64,000 nucleotides of DNA from Nelumbo lutea (lineage: Eukaryota; Streptophyta; Magnoliopsida; Proteales; Nelumbonaceae). The DNA is taken from assembly GCA_022828595.1 (NCBI GenBank), contig JAKGHH010000008.1:28016378-28080377 (forward strand), read 5' to 3'. Below the pieces are notes generated by a model. The model ran no database searches, was not told where the DNA came from, and was given only the letters and a program-made list of their open reading frames with translations. The translations under genes and the position numbers were made by a program. Of the stretch, positions 1 through 11,539 are shown in pieces (the first letter of the stretch is position 1; each line of letters opens with the position of its first letter).

Positions 1-888
1 ATCTAAGATAAGCCTCCATTCCAGAACAATTACCTCTAATTGAGACATCAGAGGTCAAAACCCTCCAAACAAATATTAAGCTTGATCCAAACTCAGTTAG
101 AAAAAGAAAAGGGAAGGATCCTCTGTTCAGATTGTTGTCCTTAGATGTTAAATGAAGAAACCCAAAAATGATATTCCATGTAGACTTCCCTGATTGAGGT
201 AATCAATCAGGATGAGCTTCAAAATCTCTTCTCTTGATTTTCACCTCTATCTAGATATACACGCCACAAAGAGAAAAAAAAGACACTTGTGCCTAAATCT
301 AGAATCCCATTATGTTAACTGGAATCCTTTTCATCCTTCACTTGACACTACAGTAAGACCATCCTTGACTTGACACTACAGTAAGACCGTCACTAATCTT
401 AATGATGCTTTATTTGAATTTAGGATCATCCTCTGTTTAAGAGATAAAGAATTGCCATTTTTTTTTTCAAATTCAGTGGCGAGGGGACCAACAGTTTAGT
501 CTTCTTTACTGTACTTTCCAACAGTTCATCTTATTCAGTACTCATTAACAGCTGCTTAGAGATTGACATGTTGGATACCTCTGCACACCAAAACAGTGTT
601 ATATATTTCTCCGCTGGCGCTATAGCTCTGAAGAACCTCGTAATAATGTCCCTCACATTATTAAGAAAAACAAAGTTTGCTGGCCATATTGATGGACTTG
701 AGAACTCGCCTTTTGTCGATCATTAAGAGTGCATTGCAACAAAACCAAATTCTTTACAATTCTACAAACTGATTACAAAAGTTCTAATATTAACTTATGC
801 CAATCAACTCATAGATTTTCATCTCTCAAGATTTTCGTTGTACATGTCTATCCAAATGATGTTTTGCAATAACTAGAAAAAGAAAAGA

Positions 889-929
<41 letters not shown>

Positions 930-960
930 GGAAATTCTAACTAGATGAATAGAGAATGAT
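1..960. other. Left flank, probably intron 1 of the Nudix gene
   Basis: No certain gene is visible. If the exon at 970-1050 is read leftward, this stretch is its first intron. A GA microsatellite lies at its right end. Around 560-725 both strands are open for about 50 codons, but neither translation matches a family I know, so I call no gene there. Confidence 0.4.
893..926. repeat. (GA)n microsatellite
   Basis: An uninterrupted run of GA dinucleotides of about 17 units. It lies about 45 bp beyond the splice donor of the Nudix exon, inside the presumed intron. Confidence 0.95.
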
Positions 961-969
961 AAGACAAAC

Positions 970-1050
970 TCGCCTGGGTTTCCGAATGCCCGTCTTTTCA
1001 CCCGTTTTGGTAAGAACATCAAAAAGCTCCTCTTCGTGGGCTTCAGCCAT
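970..1050 (-). CDS. NUDT3-like Nudix hydrolase, first exon (partial gene)
   Basis: The minus strand opens with ATG at 1050 and encodes 27 residues beginning MAEAHEEELFDVLTKTGEKT and ending GIRKPRR. The segment FDVLTKTGEKTG..KPR is the characteristic N-terminus of plant NUDT3-type proteins, which in Arabidopsis join an N-terminal Nudix domain to a DPP III-like peptidase region. The Nudix box itself is not in the window; later exons must lie at lower coordinates beyond position 1. The donor could be GT at 969-968 after the second Arg codon, or a GC donor at 973-972 (AG|GCGAGT), which would end the exon at 974 with phase 2. The sequence upstream (1051-1260) is less AT-rich than its surroundings and probably holds the 5' UTR and promoter. 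The assignment rests on one short exon. Confidence 0.72.
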
Positions 1051-1345
1051 GACTACTGCTTCCGTGTATAACCGATCGCCTTAGATAACAGAAGGAAACG
1101 AGCGCTACGCCACTGCTAGTACTTGTATTCCACCATTGAATTTGAACCTGCTTTGCGCTGACGCTGCGGTCACAGATGACGTAAGTCGATCAGTTTCCAC
1201 ATTTACCCTCGGATTCCCAAGTTTACCCTGGCTTTATTTATTCCTTGCGTACTACTACTAACTACGATGAACCCATTTGGATTACAACTTACAGGAAGAA
1301 TAGAGGGTTAACGAGTTGCCATTGATTGCATACTCGAACGACCAC

Positions 1346-1401
1346 AACTTACCATCACGTTTCTTTTTTTTTTTTTTCTTTTTTGAACTTACCATCACGT
1401 T
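1346..1401 (-). mobile_element. Tail-only retro-insertion with 16-bp target duplication
   Basis: Two exact copies of aacttaccatcacgtt (1346-1361 and 1386-1401) flank 24 bp that is almost pure T. On the minus strand this reads target site, A-rich tail, target site. That is what target-primed reverse transcription leaves when cDNA synthesis stops within the poly(A) tail. No element body is present, so the source (LINE, SINE or mRNA) cannot be told. Confidence 0.75.
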
Positions 1402-2139
1402 GAAAAACTTGAAAGTATTAACTCTGTCAAAAACATCGAATGCTTTGAAATCTAGGTAGGCCACGTAGGTGTCTGGCGTTGCAGAGTCCGAAAATGACTT
1501 AAAAAGGAGCATACCTTAAAAAAAGAAAAAAAAAAAAAAAACTGATGAGAATCGAGTCAACCGGGTTCAGCCGTCCAGGGATTTCTGATTGGTTTAAGTG
1601 TTTCAGTTTGTTTATGCAGAAAAAAATTAGAAATGGGCCCATTTCTGATTCAATTCAAATATTCAATGCCCACTTTGATCCTCAATAATTGGAATCAGTT
1701 TCAATTGATTACTGCTCAACCAGTTTTTTTTTATTTATTTCAAAAGACCATATATTTAGTACGGGGTAACTAAATGTATGTATAATTTAGTTTGAAGTTT
1801 ATTATTTAGTTATCGAAAATTAAATAAAAACAATTAATATGGGTCTTGCATTTTTGTAATTGACAATATTAATTTATGTTTTTTTATTTGATTTAAGATA
1901 TTAAATGAGATTTTATTGGTAAACAGTAATCCACTTTATTTGGTATTTACTATTTATCTAATAAACTTATTTTGAGTTATTTAATTTTAAAAGTTAAATT
2001 AGGTTGGTTCCTAAAAGTTAAATCAAGGTTGTAAATAATAAAGTACTTTCTTTTAAAAAATCATTTAAAAACAAATGTGGGTTTATGACAATCTTTTAAT
2101 GGATCTCACTTTTGAATCCTATTTATTAATTACTTCTTG

Positions 2140-2515
2140 AATTAATAGGATGTCACATGTTTGAATGGTGGTAGTGGTTTTGTTGAGAGAGTTTCTGGGT
2201 TGGGCGTGTTACCATGAGAGTGGGCAAATTAGTAATTGCCCATTGATTTATTTTGATAAAAACAAAAGCATGCCCGTGAATTGGTGAATTGCCGTGAACG
2301 TGCCCAACCCAAAAATTCTCTCAACAGGCCCGGTAGTGGGTTGTGGGCTTTAGTAGGAATTTCTCAAAAAATGTCACATGTCTAGCTTTCTAAAAAATGA
2401 GAATGCCACTTGCATGAATGGTAGTAGTGGATTATGGATTTTAACAGCAACTTTTCGAAAAATGTCATATGTTTAAATTTCTAAAAAAATGAAAATGCCA
2501 CGTGTCTAAATGTTG
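2140..2515. repeat. Degenerate tandem repeat, period about 92 bp
   Basis: Units begin near 2149, 2370 and 2461 with variants of atgtcacatgtttgaatgg. They share a middle block ctaaaaaatgagaatgccac and a tail gtagtagtgg. The first unit is interrupted by the small inverted-repeat element at 2181-2326. Confidence 0.6.
2181..2326. mobile_element. Short MITE with 26-30 bp terminal inverted repeats
   Basis: The left end tgttgagagagtttctgggt is matched by the reverse complement of the right end (tgttgagagaatttttgggt), and the match runs on for about 30 bp. The element is 146 bp with no coding capacity. It sits inside one unit of a tandem repeat. The host motif ggtagtgg(t/g) occurs on both sides, offset by 5 bp on the right, which suggests a roughly 9-bp Mutator-like duplication, but the junction is not clean. 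Confidence 0.65.
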
Positions 2516-3150
2516 GGGGATTGTAGCCTGAAAACCTTATATATATGGGGAGATTGGGGAGATTTGCACCTTGGTGGTGCAAACATCTAATAGCATAGAT
2601 GGACTGAGTGCAAATTCTGATCTACCTCAGTAGAATTGGCATCAGCGCCGCACAGCCCATCTCAGCCATGTATTGGAAGCATGTTCCCATGATAAGTAGG
2701 GGAGATATTCCCAATGCACGCTGAGGGCGAGAATCTCATCTCTCTATTTTATGTTTGGGAGAAATAAAATTGGAAGTAAAATGATGTTTTTTCTAATGAA
2801 ATAAAATGATGTCCAAAGTTGCAATCTCATCTCTTGTAGGTTCCATTTTATGTTTGGAAAGGTTGGAATGTGAAGTAATTAATCACGTGCAAGGTAGAAT
2901 GAAGGTGATTCAAATTGTATTGTTTTTTTTTATTATTATTTGCAAAAGATGTGCAAATTTCACATAGCCGTCCAAATCATACTACTTACAAAATACAAAC
3001 AAAACGTGCAAATGCGATGCAAGAAAAATCTAAGAAATCAAAGACTATAAAGCATTAATAGCTCCATGCCATGCACAGGAAAAAACATGTTATGACTTGG
3101 CTTAAAACTTATTGTTCTATTGGGCCAGACAACTTGGGGTTAGGAATAGC

Positions 3151-6100
3151 TAGAGGTGTAAAATGGGTTGTGCCAGGCTGGCATAGCTCATGGGTCATGC
3201 TGCCCTCTCTTAGGATAATTTGGGGGCTCAGCCACGGCCCAAGCCCGTGCGGGCTTGTGCTGAGTCGTGCCATGGGCCTAGGTTGTGTCGGGCTAGGCCA
3301 CAGGCCGGGCCTTGGGCATGAGTTGAACCAGGCCAGATTGGTTTTTTACTTTTTTTTTGTTTTTTTTGTTTTCTGACATTTTTTATTTTTTTATTTCTTT
3401 ACTAAGTAAAACTAAAATGTTTAACTTTCCTTTTGGGAACTATTTGAAAAAATAAGAAATGAGAAATCTAACAAATAAATGAAAAAATAATACTTAACCA
3501 AATAATAATGGAATAACAAATTGGAAGAAAAATAGGAATTTTATTTCATTTAAATTTGAATGATACAAACTACACAACATACAATGGTTGGATACTTGGA
3601 TAAATAAAAAATGAAATTTGGAAAATATAATAAATTAATAAAATATAAAAAAATATATATAGTATAGTTACAAATTGAAAATACAAAATTACATTGTTAA
3701 AAAAAATAGAAAATAAATTAAATAAAAGTAAAACAAATTTTACAATAATTTGAAAAAATTCTATACAACTATTGAGTGAGTATACAAAAAATATTGCCAT
3801 CATCATTTTCTGATTTTCTCCTATTGTCCATGACTTTTAGGTGAAATATTGGGTGTAGTGTCATGCCCTACTTTGTCTTGCAATATGTCTTCAGCATCCA
3901 GCCAACCTTTAAAACAGATGCACATCTCTAGACTTTCTTCATTCATTCAACTTCTCTTATCATCCAACACCCTAGTACCTACACTAAAACAAGACTCCGA
4001 TGGAACTGTAGACACCAAAGGGGTTAGTAGATCACGTGCAATGGTGGCGAAAACTGGATAACTTTTTGAATGTTCACTCCACCAGGTTAAAATATCAAAA
4101 TTATTTGTTCCCTCAACTAAAGTAGAAAAATTTGTTTGTAAATAAAAATTAAGTTCAATAAATTAAATTGTTGTTGAGGTAGCAGATTTCTACCTTCTAC
4201 TTATTAAATAAAAAATGTTTTTCTCTTCTACTACTAGGCTCAAGTTCAGAAGTGGAAGGTGCAGTTGTACAACTTATAGAATTATTCTTATTACTTCAGA
4301 TTTATATAAATTATACATTTCAAATAATAAACTATTAATTTCTTCTTTTTAATTTCCAATTTCAATATTCATATTTTCACAATATATTTCAAGTAAAATA
4401 TTTAAACCATCTTTCCTAATCCTAGGATCTAATATCGTAGCTAAGCAATAAATAGGAGAAATGTTCTCCCAATATTTTTTAAATTTATTTTCTATTATTT
4501 CAACAATACTTTTAAATTATGGATTATTTCTATATTTTGAAAAACAATCACTAATCACTATTAATTGATAAGGTAAATTAAAACTAGTTGGATAATAAAT
4601 ACCTAACAATACATTAGTTGCATCATAAAAATGTTTTAAAAAATCTCTTATACGAATTGTCATTTCCTAGTCTTCCTTAAATATAATATCAGTAGGCATT
4701 TTTCATTATAAAAATCACTAATTTTTTTTTTTTGTAAGAAATACAACTTTCTAACATAGCATAGGTAGAATTCCATCTATGTTTAACATATAATATAAAA
4801 TGTTTACATTTTAAACCATAATTTAGACAAATATTTAAATTCTTATTTTCTTTCTCTAGAACTTTCAATATATATAATACAATTTCTAATTTTAGAAATA
4901 TGAGTAGAAATAATATTTAAAGAATCTTAAATACATAAATTTAAGATGTGACATGCACATCTAATATGAAATAATTTATCATTTAAATATGATTTTAATT
5001 GAGATTTTAAAATATTTATTACTAAATCATTATTACTAGCATTATCAAAACTAATAAAAAATAATTTATTATCAATTCATAAGCATGTATAGTATTTAAA
5101 ATACTTGCAGCAATAGCTGGGCGAGTATGTCGCTAATCAAGCCTAGTAAAACTTAAAATTCTTTTATTTAAAAGCCAAATTCCATCAATAAAATGACCGA
5201 TAAAACAAATATAACTTATGTTAAACTTAGAAGTCCAAACATCAAAAGTAGTTGCAACTTTAGAATTAAAATTTTGATAACTTATAAATTAAAATTTGTT
5301 TATACGAATGAAAATAATTTAAAGCATCTAATCTAGTAGTATTTAAATGTACCCCCCCCCCCGCCCAATTTGTGTTTGTGTTGTTTCTTTCATTTCTTCT
5401 TCTTCTTCCCAATAACTGAGCAAATGTCTTCCCAAATGGCCAGTACCACCCTTGCTGCAATAGCTAAAATCTTTCCTACATTTTTGGCAAATAACTCTTT
5501 TCCCCTTCCCCTCAACCTTCTCTACTTTAAATATTTTCCAAGCCGGGCTAATCAACTTAAAGGCTCTCTTTTTCTTTCCCCTAGTATCAGTACTAGGGGT
5601 GGAAGTTCCATCAATATCAATAGCATCCATATCGATGCTAACACTATCATGTTGTGACTGAATATCGTCGCATTGAACATGTTGGGGAATTGGTTTCAGG
5701 AGGATCCAACCATTTTTTTAAATTCTAAAAAAAGTAAAAATTAATTTAATTGGACTTACCCGGATTACCGGTTTCGAAATCCCAACTTGATTTCAACAAT
5801 TGAAGCCTTTCAACTCCAAGAGTCCAAGCCTCCCAAATTAGCTAACTTGAAATACTTGAGTTAGCTGAGCAAGCCTTCTCCTTGTTGAAACTTCAATAAT
5901 GTTGAGAATTGGAGAATCAGTCAAGCAGAGTTCAGAGAGTGTATGAGAACTAGAGAAAAGAATAAGAGGATTGTTGAATTGGTGTGATGAGAATGGTGGA
6001 GGATAGGGCTATTTATAGGAATTGAAAATTATTTAATCGCCCAAAATACCCTAAAAACTAGTCATTTTTTAGTTGTTGAGAGGGGTATTTTGGTCATTAT

Positions 6101-6428
6101 AAAGTTATTTATTAGCTTACCCAAAATGCCCCCTAAACTAGTTGTCATATAGTTGTTGGGGGGCATTTGTGTCATTTTTCTCCCCCATAACCAAAATACA
6201 TAAATACCCCATATATAACTGTTTATAGTTCTTAGGGGTGTTTCTGTAAAAAAAAAACCCAAAAAGTTGAAACTAGCCATGGGGGTCCCCAACTGCTAGT
6301 TCTCGGGCGGCACAACACGCACAGTTGTGTTGTGTCATGCTGGCCATGGGCTTCAAACCCTAGGCCCAGCATGGCCTGATCCAAAGTCGAGTCGAGTCAC
6401 AGGCGGCACAACCCAATTTACACCTCTA
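3151..6428 (-). mobile_element. hAT DNA transposon, 3.28 kb, decayed
   Basis: The termini are tagaggtgtaaaatgggttg at 3151 and, as reverse complement, tagaggtgtaaattgggttg ending at 6428. The 8-bp flanks ggaatagc (3143-3150) and gggatagc (6429-6436) differ at one position. Subterminal GC-rich repeats built on gggccNNgcccg occur at both ends (3170-3320 and 6300-6410), as in many plant hAT elements. A broken transposase is encoded on the minus strand. The element inserted exactly into the left terminus of an older hAT element. Confidence 0.9.
3843..5630 (-). pseudogene. hAT transposase (RICESLEEPER-like), multiply broken
   Basis: Read leftward, the parts appear in family order. At 5630-5343 there is an open stretch from MDAIDIDG with a BED zinc finger (CQKCRKDFSYCSKGGTGHLG followed by RHL; C-x2-C and H-x4-H). 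Near 5260-5150 come TTFDVWTS and GHFIDGIWLLNKRILSF, matching the start of the RNase H-like catalytic region. Near 5050-4920 come FDNASNND and CACHILNL, around the second catalytic Asp. At about 4060-3850 is the hATC dimerisation domain (IARDLLTPLVSTVPSESCFS, then GTRVLDDKRS). Stops and frameshifts separate the blocks, for example after RILSFTRLD, after CHILNLCI and after DDKRS. It cannot make transposase. Confidence 0.88.
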
Positions 6429-6807
6429 GGGATAGCAATTTTTCCCATCCCCACCAGGTACTTGGTCTCCCACACCAGGCGGGGGATGGGGATGCAAAAT
6501 GCCTTAGTGCTAGCAGGGATGGAGTGGGGACGGAATTAAAAGGAATACTCGATTGGGGGACGAGAAGTGAAGTTCACATGCCACCCCATCCACGATTATA
6601 TATATTATATATATATATTATTAAAAATTATATTATTAAAACTTGGAGGAGATGGGGAGCCCATCTTCATCGGGGACCATGGATGCATGTTAAATTTCTT
6701 CCCAACGGGGAAAAGGGTCAAAGACATGAATTGATTTAAAACTCAGGGTTAGGGACTAGGAGTATGATCCCTACCCCAAACTGTGCATTACCATTCCTAC
6801 ATGGGGG

Positions 6808-7634
6808 TCATCTCCCAAACTCATTAATATAATTCTAAAAATTATGGAAATTTTAGATGTAATATCCAATGATTATAGAAATTACAAAAAAAAATTAATT
6901 ATTTATTTGGATAATTGGAAGTTTTATAATTTAACTTTCACTAAATTAACTTACCAAAATCACTAATTATTACTCAAAAATTATAGTAACTATAAAAATT
7001 ACTAAAAAGTAAAAAAAATAGACTTATTGAAATTAACTTTCCACTTAAAAATTACTAAATATTTTTAATTATTAGTTGATAATATCATTTAATTATTATA
7101 GAAAATATCAATCAATAACTAATTATTGTTACAAATTACTAATAATATCAAAATTACTGAAAATGCAAAAAAAAATATATTTATTTAAATAAAAATTTCA
7201 ATGAAAATTATTAATTATTAATTATTAAATTTGTATTTATTAATATTTCAATTAATTATTCATGTTTAGTAATTATTGATTTCAATAATTAATTTTCAAA
7301 AAAAACTGAAATTAAATTACCAAAATCAATAATTTTTAGTAATTAAATTTTCCAATTTACCAAAATTATGGAAAATTATAGTTTAGGTGTTGATTTTTAT
7401 TGAATAATCTATACTATATATATATAAAACAAGGTTGTCCATGTCAACATGCCTCTCCTTACTCCAAACCCCCTTCCCAATTTCCTTTTTTAATTTTATA
7501 TTTTTTACTTCACATAATTTATAAGAAAACCAATCAAAGGCAAGAGAGTTCTTCCAAATTTGTGGAAGAGGGGGGATTGGGTGTGTCCTGTTTCATAAAA
7601 AAAAAAAAAGGTTATGACCATATTGTTCTTAGAG
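6808..7634. other. Very AT-rich stretch, no gene
   Basis: Long runs of short A/T words (aattattaa, aaattactaaa) without conserved open frames. A weak open frame near 7400-7780 has no recognisable domain and runs into the inverted-repeat element. I see nothing functional here. Confidence 0.6.
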
Positions 7635-7642
7635 TACTTTAT

Positions 7643-8324
7643 GGGAAATTGTCAAAAACTCACCATGAGTTTTCAACATTTCTCTTAAACTCACCACAAC
7701 TTTTCAAAATGTCTAAAACTCACCATGTCACTAACTTGACGTTAAAGAGACTAACGGCTGTTAATATTATTACTATTTAGATATGAAAAAAAAAGGAAAA
7801 AAGTTCAAAAAATATTTTTAAATATAAAATACATAAAAACACATAAATTGCAAAAAATATAAAAAAATTATTTTCAAATTATAGAAACTACAAAAAATGA
7901 AAAACAAAATCAGAAAATAAAAGTTGTAAAAAAAGCACCAAAAAATATAGAAAACACAGAAATTGCAAATAAATAACAAAAAATACAGGAAATTTTATAG
8001 ATTGTAGAAAATAGAAAAATTTAGAAAAACAGAAATTATAAAAAAACATTAGAAATTATAACAAAACAATAAAATGTAAAAAAAAAATTGAAAAATGAAA
8101 AGGACCATTTTCCTCTAACTCGCCATTCAAGGGTGATTTGGTCATAAAATTGTTATTTATGCTGATCTGGACACCTCTGTTAAGAAACATTAACGGCGCA
8201 TTAACAGAATGCGAGTTTTGGAAAATAAAAACTTACTGACATGGTGAGTTTTAAACGTTTTGAAAAGTTGTGGTGAGTTTAAGAGAAATGTCGAGAATTC
8301 ATGGTGAGTTTTAGACAATTTCCA
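7643..8324. mobile_element. MITE with long (about 115 bp) terminal inverted repeats
   Basis: The left arm (from gggaaattgtcaaaaactca at 7643) and the right arm (reverse complement tggaaattgtctaaaactca ending at 8324) pair over more than 100 bp. The pairing includes cttaaactcaccacaacttt in both. The 8-bp flank tactttat is exact at 7635-7642 and 8325-8332. The centre is A-rich and non-coding. Each arm contains several spaced copies of aaactcacca. Confidence 0.88.
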
Positions 8325-8527
8325 TACTTTATTAGTCTATTAGCGAAAAAAAAGTACATAGTCCAATTTGGGCCATTCAATTGGCACTACAATTTTTTCT
8401 TTTCTTTTTACTCCACGGGGCTACACAACAGGAGTAACCCATCCCCTAACCCATAACCCCCCACCCCCCTACCAACCAGCCAGTTGGCACTTTACCACAC
8501 TATAAATATTGAATTTATTGAAAACTA

Positions 8528-8529
<2 letters not shown>

Positions 8530-8563
<34 letters not shown>
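8530..8563. repeat. (TC)n microsatellite
   Basis: About 17 TC units. The following 300 bases are A-rich without a supported gene. Confidence 0.95.
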
Positions 8564-8566
<3 letters not shown>

Positions 8567-9943
8567 GAAAAAAAGTAGTTGAGAAAAATAAAAACATAAA
8601 AATTAAAAAAAAAACAATCAAACAAAATATTAGCAAAAATAAAACATATCTCTCTCTAGTCAGGTTTCATGCTAAATTCTCCATAAAACTGTATATCCCA
8701 TCCCTTATTTCTTCGTCCCAAGGTGAATGATCATGAAATTCAAAGTCTCCCTCATATCTAGAGTTCTTCATTGAGTACAATTCTGCCTCGCTCAAGAGAC
8801 CTTGATCTTACCTTTATCGAAATCAGATTTTCAATTTCTCTTGAGGAAATAATAATGATATTATTATAATAAAAACTATTTTTAACATGCTAGAAGTTAG
8901 AATAAGCTGAAGGGGTCAAAAGGGCATGGATCGTTTGAAAATGGATCAGATCAGACCCATTTTTAATCATATTTTTCACTTGGTTCAATTTATTGAGTGT
9001 ATTTTCCTAGCTCAATTGTCACCAACGGAGGGACCAACACATGTTGTAGGAATCTAAGTCATCAACATGTAATCAATACGCATCCATATAAAAGTTCAAA
9101 ATGGCGCCTCTCTCCATCCAAGTACAATTGCACACGGACATACATGTTGGAGAGATTAAATCGGGGTTTGATTGATTAATTACATGAAAAATCAGTTTTT
9201 AACTTATTTTACATTGGAAAATTATTAAACTTGTTTTGAGTTTTTATAAAAGTTTATTTATGTTTCTTGAAAATATATGAGGAGAGTATGGAAGCTTGCT
9301 ATTGTACAATGTGCGTACACATGCGCATGTGTGCGATGTAATGAGGCACTTTAGAGACACACTTTGCATACTTTGCAAAAAACAACTTTACTTTTTTGTG
9401 CGAGGCTGACCATTGATATTTTTCAATGATCATGATCGAGTGTGATCAAAAGGCATTATTCAAAGTTAATAGCCATTAACTGACTAATTTTGAACAGTCA
9501 CAATGTTTGAAATTGTAACTGTTCAAGGATATTTTCCAAATCAGTACATTTCCCTGCTCCATGACTTTTCAGAATTTATTTAAGGAGCGTGACTTAAGCA
9601 AATGAACATATAAGCATTTCGAAAATCACTCTTATCCCTCTCATTTCGATCTACTACTATCTCACAGAAAGTTTCTTCGGAAACTCTTCAACTTTGTTGG
9701 TTGCAGATTCTCGCCCAAGGCTTTGTTGTATCTTGGAAACGGATTTGCTTGTAACTCAACAACAAATTCAATAAAACTAAGTGGGGGCAATTAACGTTCT
9801 AAAGACAATGTCTTTAGACACGTCTCAAAGCATCTCCAAGTTTTTGTGACCCCAATTTCCAATAACACACGGCTTTTCTTTATCCTCTATCGCCCAACTT
9901 AAACTTCTTTGCACAAACATCACTAAATCCAACAAAAAATCTA
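8564..9943. other. Intergenic, no gene recognised
   Basis: Short open frames here have no domain content. A gaccca/tgggtc-rich patch near 8900-8970 resembles the end of a hAT-type repeat, but no complete termini are visible. Confidence 0.5.
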
Positions 9944-10527
9944 GGAAAAATTCCTTATCAATACCCGATACACTGGGGATTGTGTCAAGTTAATCCTTAA
10001 ACTTCAAAACATGTTTTTGTAGTACCTTGAACTTTCAAATTGTGTCTAATAGATCCCTACCATTAGTTGACCATAAGTCAACATCATTATCGCCACGGTC
10101 CCATACCCATTTCCATCTAAAAACTTTTTAACAAGCTTCATTTAAATAGAGGAAGCCTTGAGTAGTATAATTCTTCATCTGGTTCTAGTTGATTGTCCAG
10201 TTATAGTTGATAGTTGAACGGGAGAGCTTGAACAGGGGAGTAGGAGCTTCAATAATTTATCAGTGTTCGGTTTCATAACCTTCTTCTCCTTTCCTTCTTT
10301 TAACACTCAAACAAAGTGGGTAAAATGGTCAGAAAAATACCATTAAGGTTAATTTTGCCATTTTGGAATTATTTAATGCGCACCTGATGTCATGTGGCAG
10401 TGTTGACTGACGGTCAACTAATTAGACACAATTTGAAAATTTAGGGTACTACAGAGACACATTTTGAAGTTCGGGGACTGATTTGGCACAACCCCTAAAG
10501 TACAAGGTGCTAATCAGGAATTTTCCC
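9944..10527. mobile_element. Mutator-like MITE with long terminal inverted repeats
   Basis: The left end ggaaaaattccttatcaata and the reverse complement of the right end gggaaaattcctgattagca are related, and pairing continues for about 150 bp through aacttcaaaa, gtagtacc and ttcaaattgtgtctaat. Flanks aaaaatcta (9935-9943) and aaaaaccta (10528-10536) form a 9-bp duplication with one difference, the length typical of Mutator-like elements. No coding capacity. Confidence 0.85.
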
Positions 10528-10547
10528 AAAAACCTATACCATACCAA

Positions 10548-11462
10548 TAGGAATGGCAACGGGGAGGGGATTACATTCTCCATCCCCGTCGGGGAAAGGA
10601 ACTCTCCTTCATCCCCAACCTCGATAGGGATGAATTCCTCATCAGAGACCTGAATCCCCGATTACACGAAAGCTAGTAGCCACCGGTTGAACTTGATATG
10701 GTTGTTTGCAGAACCCCATAATACACAACCAACAATCCTAGGCATCAGAAACAAAACTTGCAAAGTTGCTCTTTAGATCTAAATGAGAGAGAAACTTCAG
10801 ACTTGTGAGTAGATTTAGATATGTACTGAAGTAGATTCAAATCTGAAGTAGACTCGGATTTGTATTTGTAATATGTTTGAGATTTCAAAAATAAGAAATC
10901 AAAAGCACAAAAAATTAGAGATCGAAAGCAGAGAGAGAGAGAGAGAGGACAGTTGCGAGTTGTGGGCCTGTGGTGTAGATAGACAAAGAAGGAAGCCAAA
11001 GAACCAGGATTTTGAGTACTGACGTCCGACAGGCGACGACGACGACGATCGGTGATAATAGACGAAGGAAGAATTAGGGTTTTCCTCTGTAGTCTATTAT
11101 TTCTTCTTTGAGTCTTTCTCTGTCCTCTATAGAGACTTAAGTGGTAGTCGAGAATAAAAGAGAGTCAAGACTCAAGAGACTCTCAACTTTCGAAAGTTTT
11201 TTAGTTTTTGTTTTTTAATTAATTATTAATTGAAATTGTTAATTGTTATAATGTTATTTGTTAATCAAATAAATGAATAATATATTATATAATAATATAT
11301 AACATTATATATATATATTAATCAGAGCCGGGACGGGGCAGGGATTGCATTCTCCATCCCCGTCCCTGAACCCGATTGAAGATTCAGTGATAACTTCATC
11401 CCCGACCCCGACCCCGTTGGGTCAGGAAGGCTGATCGGGAACGATGAAAATTGCCATCCCTA
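10548..11462. mobile_element. Non-autonomous hAT element, 915 bp
   Basis: It begins taggaatggcaacgggg and ends ttgccatcccta. The 8-bp duplication cataccaa is exact (10540-10547 and 11463-11470). Subterminal blocks carry ggggatgg/ccatcccc motifs at both ends. The interior holds an 84-codon minus-strand open frame (10999-10745) without recognisable domains and a short GA run near 10930. Confidence 0.9.
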
Positions 11463-11514
11463 CATACCAATACCATCCAGAAGTTCCCGTCTTCTTAATC
11501 GCATAGATCTCCTG

Positions 11515-11539
11515 CTCTCTCTCTCTCTCTCTCTCTCTC
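11515..11539. repeat. (CT)n microsatellite
   Basis: About 12 CT units, just right of the hAT element. Overlapping short minus-strand frames are repeat translation. Confidence 0.9.

Larger units (their letters stand above)
3141..6799. mobile_element. Non-autonomous hAT element (family tagggatggcaa), split by another hAT
   Basis: The left terminus taggaatagc (3141-3150) continues at 6437 as aatttttcccatcccc, after the inserted hAT at 3151-6428 and its duplicated target gggatagc. The right terminus is taccattccta ending at 6799, whose reverse complement taggaatggta mirrors the left end. Flanks cttggggt (3133-3140) and catggggg (6800-6807) match at 6 of 8 positions, as an old 8-bp duplication would. 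The interior is rich in ggggatgg motifs, as in the related elements at 10548, 37723 and 44961. Confidence 0.7.

Noticed and set aside
3071..3376. 101-codon plus-strand open frame
   Set aside because: Gly/Pro/Cys-rich translation of the GC-rich subterminal repeat of the hAT element, running over its left border.
10745..10999. Minus-strand 84-codon frame as a gene
   Set aside because: It lies wholly inside a non-autonomous hAT element with exact duplication and has no recognisable motif or supported splice partner.
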